A stretch of 64,000 nucleotides of DNA. Origin: Bacteroidales bacterium. GTDB taxonomy: Bacteria > Bacteroidota > Bacteroidia > Bacteroidales > UBA932. The position numbers and the translations under genes are program-made. The notes below the pieces were generated by a model. It saw nothing but the letters and a program-made list of their open reading frames with translations. It had not been told where the DNA came from and searched no databases. This document shows positions 25,988-33,240 of this stretch, piece by piece; within the stretch, counting starts at the first letter, position 1; each line of letters opens with the position of its first letter. Location of the stretch: assembly GCA_017445015.1 (NCBI GenBank), contig JAFSVL010000014.1:1-64000 (forward strand). The letters are read 5' to 3'.

Positions 25988-27396
25988 CCGCCGTTGACCT
26001 GGGGTCCGGCAAGATAGCCTTGAGCGTCGCGAAACTGGGCGGCCGGGACATCCAGGTGATTTACTATGACGAGTCGCCGTCGGACGGTATCCGCTACGGC
26101 AATGTATTCAATCCGAAAAAGGCTTCCATCCCCGTGGGAGAGGCCATCCGCAAGGCCGAGGATGAACTGGGCATCCGCATCCGGCAGATTGTGACGGGAC
26201 TCCCCCGCTTCCGGGTCCGTCAGGAGATGCGCCCGGCCAAGGCGCTGCGGCCCAATCCCGACAATTGCATCAGCCGGGAAGAAATTGAAGCGATTAAAAA
26301 CGACGCCATCGATACCTATCCCATCGAAGACGAAACGCGGGAAGTTCTTTACGGAGCAATCAACCAGTCGTTCTCGACCGAAGACCTGCTCCAGGCCAGC
26401 GAGGATGACGTCATCGGCTGCACCGGGGAATTCATCGAAGGCAACTTCAAGATTTATATCGGGGACAAACGCCCCGTCACCAACCTGGAAAAGCTCTTTG
26501 CGGAACTGGACGTGACGCTCGCCGGACGCTATTTCATGCCGCAGGTAACGGCGGAAGCCGTCCTGACCGAAGAACAGATGGAAAACGGCGTCGCACTGGT
26601 GGAAATCGGCGCCGGAATCACCTCCGTCACGATTTATTCGGACAATATCCTCCGTCATTTCAGTTCCATCCCCTTCGGAGGCAAGAGCGTGACCGCGGAC
26701 ATCAAGGCCGAAAGCGGCTTCCGCGAAAAACTCTGTGAAAACATCAAGCTCGCCTTTGGCAACTGCCAGCCCGACCGGCTTGCCAACATGGCGGAAAAAG
26801 TCATCCAGGTCAACAACAACGAGACGGGTTCGTCCCGGCAGTTCAAGGTCCATGACCTGGCCGAAGTAATCGGCGCGCGGATGGAGGAAATCCTGGAAAC
26901 CGTACTTTGGCAAATCGAGGAAAGCGGATATGCCCAGCGGCTGCGCACCGGCATTGTGCTGACGGGCGGCGGTGCCTGCCTGACCGGCCTCGTCCCGCTG
27001 ATGCGCGAACTGTCCGGCTGCAATGTGGAACTCGGCTTCCCGCGCAGGCATCTTTTTACCGCCAGCGGATTCCCGGCGATGCAGCAGACGGGGGCTGTCG
27101 CTTCGGCCGGCCTTTTGCTCCGCGCAGCATCAGATCCCGGATTGAACTGCATCGAGGCGGCGCCGATACCGGCTACGACAGACGAAAAGGCAGATGAAGA
27201 ACCCGTGCTGGTGCTGAGTTCGCCCGACAAGGATCCCGGGAAGTCCAAGCCGGCGCCCAAGCCCAGGGAAGCCAGACCGCCCAAGGCGCCCAAGCCGGCC
27301 AGGGAGCCTCGCACCAACCTTGTCTGGGGAAGCATCAAGCGGCTGACCGGAACGCTGTTCGACGGATTCGGCGAAGATTTTGAAAACGTACAATGA
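25969..27396 (+). CDS. ftsA: Cell division protein FtsA (actin-like Z-ring anchor)
   Basis: FtsA is an actin-fold ATPase that tethers FtsZ to the membrane. The 475-residue protein begins YIAAVDLGSGKIALSVAKL (phosphate 1 loop) and has the SHS2 insertion, ALVEIGAGITSVTIYSDN, IPFGGKSVTADI and VLTGGGACLTGLVPLM. A basic, Pro-rich linker (KSKPAPKPREARPPKAPKPA) leads to the C-terminal amphipathic segment LVWGSIKRLTGTLFDGF, the predicted membrane-targeting helix. It overlaps ftsQ by 19 nt and ftsZ by 4 nt. Confidence 0.96.
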   Translation: MQEKYIAAVDLGSGKIALSVAKLGGRDIQVIYYDESPSDGIRYGNVFNPKKASIPVGEAIRKAEDELGIRIRQIVTGLPRFRVRQEMRPAKALRPNPDNCISREEIEAIKNDAIDTYPIEDETREVLYGAINQSFSTEDLLQASEDDVIGCTGEFIEGNFKIYIGDKRPVTNLEKLFAELDVTLAGRYFMPQVTAEAVLTEEQMENGVALVEIGAGITSVTIYSDNILRHFSSIPFGGKSVTADIKAESGFREKLCENIKLAFGNCQPDRLANMAEKVIQVNNNETGSSRQFKVHDLAEVIGARMEEILETVLWQIEESGYAQRLRTGIVLTGGGACLTGLVPLMRELSGCNVELGFPRRHLFTASGFPAMQQTGAVASAGLLLRAASDPGLNCIEAAPIPATTDEKADEEPVLVLSSPDKDPGKSKPAPKPREARPPKAPKPAREPRTNLVWGSIKRLTGTLFDGFGEDFENVQ

Positions 27397-28628
27397 TTAT
27401 GAATGATATCCTCATCCCCGCCGACTGGGTAGTATCCGACGAGATCATCAAGGTTGTCGGCATCGGCGGAGGCGGCTGCAACGCCGTCAACTATATGTAT
27501 AACCAGAAAATCCAGGGCTGTAGTTTCGTCGTCTGCAACACGGACTCGCAGGCCCTGCAGGGCAGTCCCGTTCCCGTCAAGCTCCAGATGGGCAAGGGAC
27601 TGGGCGCCGGGTGCGACCCCGTCAAGGGACGGAACGCCGCGCTCGAAAGCCAGGATGAGATCGAGAAAATGATTCTCGGTCCTGAAACCAAGATGCTCTT
27701 CATCACCGCCGGCATGGGCGGAGGCACCGGAACCGGAGCCACCCCCGTCGTCGCCAAACTCGCCAAGGACAAGGGCATCCTGACTGTGGCCGTAGTCACC
27801 ATGCCTTTTATCCACGAGGGCAACGAGACGCGCGCACGCGCCATCGACGGCATCCACGAACTGGAGCGTCTGGTGGACAGCCTGCTGATTATCAATAACG
27901 AAAAACTGTATGAATTCTTCGGGGACGCCTTTATCCAGGATGCCTTCCCGCAGGCCGACGAGGTGCTCGCCACCGCCGTGCGCGGCATCGTGGAAATCAT
28001 CAAGAAGCCCGGATTCATCAATGTGGATTTCGAAGATGTAAAGACCATGATGCGGGGCAGCGGAATGGCCCTGATGGGACGCGGCAAGGGCGGCGGAGCG
28101 AACCGCATCGACGACGCCATCCGCGAGGCTTTCCAGTCCCCGCTGCTCAACGACTTCGACCTCAAGTCCGCACGCAATGTCCTGATCAACATTACCGCAG
28201 GGAACAACGAAAACGGCCTGAAGATGCGGGATCTCGAGTTGATCAACCAGAAAATCAATGAATTCACGGGCGGGGCCAACAATTTCAAACGCGGCCTCAT
28301 CTGGGACGACAACCCCGAGGACGACACCATCTACATCACCGCCATTGCGACGGGCTTCCATTTCAATGACCTGATCGGTCCGGACGTCAACCTCGGAAAG
28401 TACATCATGATCGACCAGGATTTCGTCTATGACCGCTACGAAAAGATTTCCGACGAGGGCATCTCCCTCCAGGGCGGCGCAGACCGCATCGACCTGGACT
28501 CAACGGAAGGCACCCGCAGGTTCCGCTTCGACGCGGATGTCATGCCCGCGCTGCTCAGGGCGGTGGAAGAAGGCAATATCACGGAAATGGAGAACACATC
28601 GGCACTTCGCAGAAAAAAGAGAAAATGA
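27393..28628 (+). CDS. ftsZ: Cell division protein FtsZ (tubulin-like GTPase)
   Basis: Polymerises into the Z ring. The 411-residue protein has VVGIGGGGCNAVNYM (22-35), the tubulin signature GGGTGTGA (109-116) and the T7-loop region NVDFEDVKTMM. The GTPase core ends near residue 320. The tail is short: instead of a long linker and a clear PAFLRR-type peptide it has DADVMPALLRAV from 380, which resembles a degenerate FtsZ C-terminal peptide, and then a basic end RRKKRK. ATG at 27393 overlaps the ftsA stop (ATGA); a second ATG lies two codons on. It overlaps gltX by 4 nt. Confidence 0.97.
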   Translation: MIMNDILIPADWVVSDEIIKVVGIGGGGCNAVNYMYNQKIQGCSFVVCNTDSQALQGSPVPVKLQMGKGLGAGCDPVKGRNAALESQDEIEKMILGPETKMLFITAGMGGGTGTGATPVVAKLAKDKGILTVAVVTMPFIHEGNETRARAIDGIHELERLVDSLLIINNEKLYEFFGDAFIQDAFPQADEVLATAVRGIVEIIKKPGFINVDFEDVKTMMRGSGMALMGRGKGGGANRIDDAIREAFQSPLLNDFDLKSARNVLINITAGNNENGLKMRDLELINQKINEFTGGANNFKRGLIWDDNPEDDTIYITAIATGFHFNDLIGPDVNLGKYIMIDQDFVYDRYEKISDEGISLQGGADRIDLDSTEGTRRFRFDADVMPALLRAVEEGNITEMENTSALRRKKRK

Positions 28629-30142
28629 ACAGGAAAACACGCGTAAGATTCGCTCCGTCGCCTACCGGGCCGCTGCATATCGGCGGCGTCCGCACGGCGC
28701 TCTACAACTACCTTTATGCCAAAAAGCGGAACGGGGATTTCCTGCTCCGCATCGAAGATACGGATTCCCACCGCTTCGTTCCGGGAGCCGAAGAATATAT
28801 CCTGGAATCCCTGAAGTGGTGCGGCATCGTACCCGACGAAGGCGTGGGCGCCGGCGGCCCCCACGCCCCCTACAGACAGTCCGAACGGCGCGAAATCTAT
28901 CGGAAATACGCGGAACAGCTCGTCGCCTCCGGGCATGCGTACTATGCCTTTGACAGTGCCGAATCGCTGGAAGCGGCCCGCTCGGCGGCCGAGGCCTCCG
29001 GGCAGACTTTCATCTACAGCAGCGCCACCCGCGGAGCCATGCGCAATTCCCTGACACTCTCCCCTGAAGAGACACAGCGGCTTCTGCGTGAAACCGAAGA
29101 CTGGACCATCCGCTTCAAAATGCCTGTCGGGCGCATCGTACAGATGGACGACCTGATCCGGGGACATGTAGAAATCAACAGCGACACCCTGGACGACAAG
29201 GTACTCTGGAAACGGGCGGACTGCCTGCCCACCTATCACCTCGCCAATATCGTGGACGACCACCTGATGGAAATCACCGAGGTTATCCGCGGCGAGGAGT
29301 GGCTGCCATCCCTCCCCCTGCATTATCTGCTCTATGAGGCCTTGGGCTGGCAGGACACGATGCCCCGCTTTGCGCATCTTCCCCTGCTGCTCAAGCCCGT
29401 CGGCAACGGCAAGCTCAGCAAGCGGGACGGCGACAAGATGGGGTTCCCCGTCTTTCCCCTGCGCTGGGTGAGTCCGGAGGGGGAGGTAAGCCGCGGCTAC
29501 CGTGAGGACGGGTATTTCCCCGAAGCCTTTGTCAATATGCTGGCCCTGCTGGGCTGGAATCCCGGCACGGAGCAGGAATTGTTCTCGCTGGAAGAACTGG
29601 TGCAGGCCTTCTCGCTGGAAAAGGTCAGCAAGAGCGGGGCGAAGTTCAACCCGGAAAAGACCAAATGGTTCAACCGGGAATACCTGCGCAAGAAAAGCGA
29701 CGCGGAACTCGCGGCTGCCTTTATGCCGGTTCTTGAGGCGCAGGGGGTCCGCGCGACGGAAGCGTTCGTCACCAAGGTAGTGGCCCTCATCAAAGAAAGG
29801 GCGACCTTCGTATCCGATTTCTGGGACATCGCCTGGTATATCTTCAAGGCACCTGAAAACTATGACCCGAAAGACGCCGCGAAGTTCTGGAAAGATGAAA
29901 ATCCGGACCGCGTCAGGGAACTGGCCGCTTTCGTGCAGGATTTTGACGGGGCGTTCGAGCGGGACGTCATCGGACCGGCGCTCGAAGAATATATCCGCAG
30001 CCGGGAGTGGCCGATGGGCAAGGTAATGAACGCCCTTCGGCTTGCGCTGACCGGCAGCGGCAGCGGGCTGGGCATCGCCGATGTGGCGGCGCTTATCGGA
30101 AAAGACGAATTTTTGGCGAGGGTGAATCGCTGTCTTGGGTGA
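28625..30142 (+). CDS. gltX: Glutamyl-tRNA synthetase
   Basis: Class I aminoacyl-tRNA synthetase charging tRNA-Glu. The 505-residue enzyme begins VRFAPSPTGPLHIGGVRTALYNYL (HIGH motif as HIGG), then FLLRIEDTD, LADHL-type NIVDDHLMEITEVIRGEEWL and the KMSKS motif as KLSKRDG (about 263-269). The C-terminal anticodon-binding domain is present. There is no CxCxH zinc motif where E. coli GltX has one. Its ATG overlaps the ftsZ stop, so gltX is transcribed with the dcw cluster. The stop is followed directly by triplicated aatcgctg motifs and a family B palindrome. Confidence 0.96.
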   Translation: MNRKTRVRFAPSPTGPLHIGGVRTALYNYLYAKKRNGDFLLRIEDTDSHRFVPGAEEYILESLKWCGIVPDEGVGAGGPHAPYRQSERREIYRKYAEQLVASGHAYYAFDSAESLEAARSAAEASGQTFIYSSATRGAMRNSLTLSPEETQRLLRETEDWTIRFKMPVGRIVQMDDLIRGHVEINSDTLDDKVLWKRADCLPTYHLANIVDDHLMEITEVIRGEEWLPSLPLHYLLYEALGWQDTMPRFAHLPLLLKPVGNGKLSKRDGDKMGFPVFPLRWVSPEGEVSRGYREDGYFPEAFVNMLALLGWNPGTEQELFSLEELVQAFSLEKVSKSGAKFNPEKTKWFNREYLRKKSDAELAAAFMPVLEAQGVRATEAFVTKVVALIKERATFVSDFWDIAWYIFKAPENYDPKDAAKFWKDENPDRVRELAAFVQDFDGAFERDVIGPALEEYIRSREWPMGKVMNALRLALTGSGSGLGIADVAALIGKDEFLARVNRCLG

Positions 30143-30154
30143 ATCGCTGCCTTC

Positions 30155-30225
30155 GGGAAATCGCTGTCTGCTCCCTGTTGCTGCGCAACCCTATCCGGGA
30201 AAATGGTCGCAGACAGCGATTTCCC
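30155..30225 (-). repeat. Structured palindromic element, family B, copy 2 (gltX-rpiB gap)
   Basis: Perfect 17-bp arms (gggaaatcgctgtctgc at 30155-30171, complement at 30209-30225) flank a 37-nt core (30172-30208) that is the reverse complement of the mraY-murD core with 4 differences. In this orientation the core again starts gaccatttt and carries gttgc-NNN-gcaac. The arm motif aatcgctg also occurs twice just upstream (from about 30125 and 30142), giving three near-copies in ~45 bp. Confidence 0.85.
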
Positions 30226-30249
30226 CAACACACTTATAACGGTAAATTT

Positions 30250-30690
30250 ATGAAACGAATCGGACTATGCGCAGACCACGCCGGTTATGAGATGAAGAAC
30301 CGGCTGATCTCCTACCTCCTGGGGAAAGGCTATGAAGTGGTGAATTTCGGGACCGACGGCCCGGAGAGTATGGATTATCCGGATGTGGCGCATCCGTTGG
30401 CCAAGGCCGTCGAACATGGGACCGTGGACGCCGGAATTGCATTTTGCGGAACCGGAGAAGGTATGGCAATGACGTTGAACAAGCACCAGGGCATCCGCGC
30501 CGGACTGGCATGGAATCCGCAGATTGCCGCACTTACCCGGCAGCATAACGACGCCAATGTACTGGTGATGCCCGCACGCTTCATTTCCTGGCGCATGGTA
30601 ACCCTGATTACCGCCAGATGGCTCGCCACCCCCTTCGAGGGCGGACGTCATCAGCGGCGCATCGACAAAATGCCCGCGGGAAAGGCATGA
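30250..30690 (+). CDS. rpiB: Ribose-5-phosphate isomerase B
   Basis: Interconverts ribose 5-phosphate and ribulose 5-phosphate (RpiB/LacAB fold). From the ATG at 30250 the protein has 146 residues. IGLCADHAGYEMK (4-16) holds the active-site Asp9-His10 pair; GIAFCGTGEGMAMTLNKHQGIRAGLAW supplies the catalytic Cys66 and phosphate-binding residues; RQHNDANVLVMPARFIS supplies the conserved His. Longer upstream readings cross the palindrome and are not used. The stop overlaps truB (ATGA). Confidence 0.95.
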   Translation: MKRIGLCADHAGYEMKNRLISYLLGKGYEVVNFGTDGPESMDYPDVAHPLAKAVEHGTVDAGIAFCGTGEGMAMTLNKHQGIRAGLAWNPQIAALTRQHNDANVLVMPARFISWRMVTLITARWLATPFEGGRHQRRIDKMPAGKA

Positions 30691-31592
30691 GCGCCTATAT
30701 CGTAAAGCGCGGCTGCAGCTTGTCCCGCAGCCTGGACGATTATCCCGAAGGTCTGATCTTTCCGCTGGATAAGCCCTGGCGCTGGACCTCGGCCGACCTT
30801 GTGCGCAAGGTCAAGTTCGCCATCTTCAAGCACTTCGGCAGCAAGCATATCAAGGTCGGGCACGCGGGGACGCTGGATCCGCTGGCGACAGGCGTACTGC
30901 TCATCTGCGCGGGGAAAGCGACCAAACTGGCAGATACGCTGCAATCCCACGAAAAGGAGTATATCGCCGGCGTAAGCATCGGGGCCACGACGCCCTCCTA
31001 CGACCGGGAAAAGGAAATCGATGCCTTTTACCCGCTTGAGGGCCTTGACGCCGATGCCGTCGAAGCGGTATTTCCGCAATTCCTGGGGGACCAGATGCAG
31101 GTAGCGCCGCTTTTCAGCGCCAAGTCCGTCGATGGCGTACGCGCCTACGAAACAGCCCGGAAAATGCTCCGGGAGGGCCTTTCCGTCGAAGGAAGCGATA
31201 TCCTGAAGGCATCGCCCATCCATATTTCCGCTTTGGAGTTGCTGGAGTTCTGCGACGGCGTCCCGTGCAGGGCGGCCTGTGGGGCTGAACTTCGCGAAAG
31301 CCGCCCTTCCCTCCGTGAAAATTTGGGAATAGTCGGTCAGGGCGGTCTTCCGACTCCGTTCCTCTCACCCGCAGGCCAGCGAATCAACGTCGCCGAACTG
31401 CCGTCCGAAGGGCTTTGCACCGCGATGATTCGCGTGCAGTGCAGCAAGGGCACCTATATCCGTGCGCTGGCCCGCGATCTTGGCGAGGCCCTCGGGAGCG
31501 GGGCCTTCCTTTCGTCCCTGCGCCGAACCCGCAGCGGGGACTTCCGCGTGGAAGACTGCCTGACACTGGAGGATGCTCTGGAACTGCTGTAA
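30687..31592 (+). CDS. truB: tRNA pseudouridine(55) synthase TruB with a variable insertion
   Basis: Makes pseudouridine 55 in the T loop of tRNAs. From the ATG at 30687 the protein has 301 residues: FPLDKPWRWTSADLVRKVK, the catalytic motif GHAGTLDPLATGVL with Asp64, EYIAGVSIGATTPSYD, QVAPLFSAKSVDGVRAYE and VQCSKGTYIRALARDLGEALGSGAFLSSLRR. Between about residues 194 and 240 there is a poorly conserved insert (RAACGAELRESRPSLRENLG onward) where most TruB proteins have a short turn. The DNA there (about 31266-31406) carries an 8-bp inverted repeat (agggcggc at 31269, gccgccct at 31300). The reading frame stays open, so the gene looks functional. Confidence 0.94.
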   Translation: MSAYIVKRGCSLSRSLDDYPEGLIFPLDKPWRWTSADLVRKVKFAIFKHFGSKHIKVGHAGTLDPLATGVLLICAGKATKLADTLQSHEKEYIAGVSIGATTPSYDREKEIDAFYPLEGLDADAVEAVFPQFLGDQMQVAPLFSAKSVDGVRAYETARKMLREGLSVEGSDILKASPIHISALELLEFCDGVPCRAACGAELRESRPSLRENLGIVGQGGLPTPFLSPAGQRINVAELPSEGLCTAMIRVQCSKGTYIRALARDLGEALGSGAFLSSLRRTRSGDFRVEDCLTLEDALELL

Positions 31593-31619
31593 AAATGCAC
31601 CTATATTAGGCCACCCTTA

Positions 31620-33107
31620 TTACCCGAAGGGCCCCGCCTCCGTACAAAAACGCCAATAATCGTTCGAAGGGCGGTCCCTCGGGTCCCTGCCCTCGTACAA
31701 AAACACCCAAAAATGTTCGAAGGGCGGTCCCTTACTGCATAAACGAAGCGAAGTAGCCGGGGAAAAGACGTTACAGATCAGGTAGCCGACCACCGTGGCA
31801 ACTCCAACGCTGATCAGGCCCGGCATCATAAACGAGTGATTGAGCAGGTATTTGCCGATCACCGTCGTACGGGAGCGGTCAAAGTTGACCGTGGCGATAT
31901 CCGAAGGGTAGTTCGGGATGAAGAAGTAGCCGTAGACGCTGGGCATCACGCCCAGCAGCACCGGTCCGGCGATCCCCAGGGAATAGGCCAGCGGGAGCAT
32001 CGCCACCACCACGGCGCCCTGCGAATTGATCAGCACGGAGACGAGGAAAAAGACGAAGGCGATGGCCCACGGCGCCTCCGCCACGATTTCCCCGAGGGAA
32101 GCCTTCATGACCTCCATATAATTGTCGAAATAGGTATCGGCCAGCCAGGCAATCCCATAGATGGCTACCACGGCAATCATGCCGCTCTGCCATACCGGGC
32201 CGGAGACCGCGGAACGGGGTTTGGCGTCGCAGCACATAATGTTCAGGGCAGCAGCGGTCAGCATGACGATCTGGATGACAATATTCATCTTGGGAATGGC
32301 GAGCGCCTGCGAGAGCGGACGTCCGTCTCCCGTCCTGATCATCTGCATGAAGGCGAAGCCGACAATCACCAGCAGCGCGCCGAGAAAAACGAAGACCGAA
32401 GCCTTACCCTTGCGGTTCACTTCCTTGTCCAGGGTGGTAACGGTACGGCCGAACATAAATTCATACGCCTCCGGGTCCTTGAGACGAGCCTGGAACTTGG
32501 GATCCTTGTCCAGGTCCTTGCCCCGGCGGAATGAAGCGACGGCGGCACACATCAGGCCGGCCAGACAGGCGGGGATGGTCACCATCAACACCTGCGGGAT
32601 CGAAACCATATAGCCGTTGGCATTGGAGATGGTGACGAAGGCCACCACGGCCGCGGCGATGGGCGAGCAGGTGATGCCCACCTGCGAGGCGATGGAGGCT
32701 ACGGCGCAGGGACGTTCGGGGCGGATGCCCTTGGTCAGCGCGATATCGCAGATAATCGGCATGATCGTATAGACGACGTGCCCGGTTCCGACGAGCACCG
32801 TCAGGAAGAAAGTCACCAGCGGAGCAAGGAAGGTGATGCGCTCCGGATGTGCGCGCAGCAGTTTCTCCGCGATCTGGATCATCCAGTCCATACCGCCGGA
32901 GGCCTGCAGGGTACCGGCGCAGGTCACTGCGGCGATGATGATATAAATTACGTCCGTCGGCGGTGTACCGGGTTTAAGGCCGAAGCCGAAGACCAGAATG
33001 GCCAGGCCGATACCGGAAATGGCCCCGAGGGCCAGGCTGCCGTAACGCGAGCCTACATAGAGTGCGGCAAGCACGATCAGCAGCTGGATAATCATTACAA
33101 AAGACAT
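31620..33107 (-). CDS. dcuB: DcuA/DcuB-type anaerobic C4-dicarboxylate transporter with repeat-derived C-terminal extension
   Basis: An inner-membrane exchanger for fumarate, succinate, malate or aspartate; in Bacteroidales it typically exports succinate. About ten membrane helices are visible. Typical Dcu blocks are GGMDWMIQIAEKLLRAHPERITFLAPLVT, TVLVGTGHVVYTIMPIICDIA, RPERPCAVASIASQVGITCSPIAAAV and NYPSDIATVNFDRSRTTVIGKYLLNHSFMMPG. The family normally ends just after the last helix (VVGYLICNVF). Here the last ~37 codons (KGPPFEHFWVFLYEG onward) are read through two copies of a 39-bp repeat, giving 495 residues against the usual ~435-450. The frame-mixed tail is probably accidental. DcuA versus DcuB cannot be told. 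Confidence 0.93.
   Translation of the reverse strand: MSFVMIIQLLIVLAALYVGSRYGSLALGAISGIGLAILVFGFGLKPGTPPTDVIYIIIAAVTCAGTLQASGGMDWMIQIAEKLLRAHPERITFLAPLVTFFLTVLVGTGHVVYTIMPIICDIALTKGIRPERPCAVASIASQVGITCSPIAAAVVAFVTISNANGYMVSIPQVLMVTIPACLAGLMCAAVASFRRGKDLDKDPKFQARLKDPEAYEFMFGRTVTTLDKEVNRKGKASVFVFLGALLVIVGFAFMQMIRTGDGRPLSQALAIPKMNIVIQIVMLTAAALNIMCCDAKPRSAVSGPVWQSGMIAVVAIYGIAWLADTYFDNYMEVMKASLGEIVAEAPWAIAFVFFLVSVLINSQGAVVVAMLPLAYSLGIAGPVLLGVMPSVYGYFFIPNYPSDIATVNFDRSRTTVIGKYLLNHSFMMPGLISVGVATVVGYLICNVFSPATSLRLCSKGPPFEHFWVFLYEGRDPRDRPSNDYWRFCTEAGPFG
31641..31732. repeat. 53-bp-period tandem repeat, family C, overlapping the dcuB 3' end
   Basis: Two 39-bp copies (31641-31679 and 31694-31732) start cgtacaaaaac, end gttcgaagggcggtccct, and are offset by 53 bp. 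A partial third copy of the end motif (cgaagggccccgcct) stands at 31625. A diverged member is at 45974-46012. All of it lies inside the dcuB reading frame. Confidence 0.75.
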
Positions 33108-33126
33108 AACTTATAATTTTCGGCCG

Positions 33127-33134
33127 CGAAGTTA
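33127..33134 (-). promoter_or_regulatory. Candidate dcuB -7 box
   Basis: TAACTTCG (revcomp of 33127-33134) is one base from TAnnTTTG and lies 19 nt before the dcuB ATG, in an AT-rich gap. No clear -33 box. Confidence 0.4.
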
Positions 33135-33180
33135 CGAAAAAAAATATACCCTTCAACCACGGTCGTCCAAGGCTGTGGCG

Positions 33181-33218
33181 GGGTAAATAATAAGAGCCGA
33201 TCAAGCGACCGGCTCTTA
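33181..33218 (-). terminator. Rho-independent terminator of the susC-susD-lipoprotein operon
   Basis: Perfect 9-bp arms (taagagccg 33191-33199, cggctctta 33210-33218) with a 10-nt loop lie 22 nt past the stop of the upstream minus-strand gene. On that strand they are followed by TTATTTA. It separates the polysaccharide operon from dcuB. Confidence 0.8.
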
Positions 33219-33240
33219 AAAATGTATTCAGCGGACTACG

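Noticed and set aside
31641..31732. CRISPR-like repeat-spacer pattern (39-bp repeat, 14-bp spacer)
   Set aside because: Only two full copies, a spacer far too short, no cas genes, and the array lies within a coding frame.
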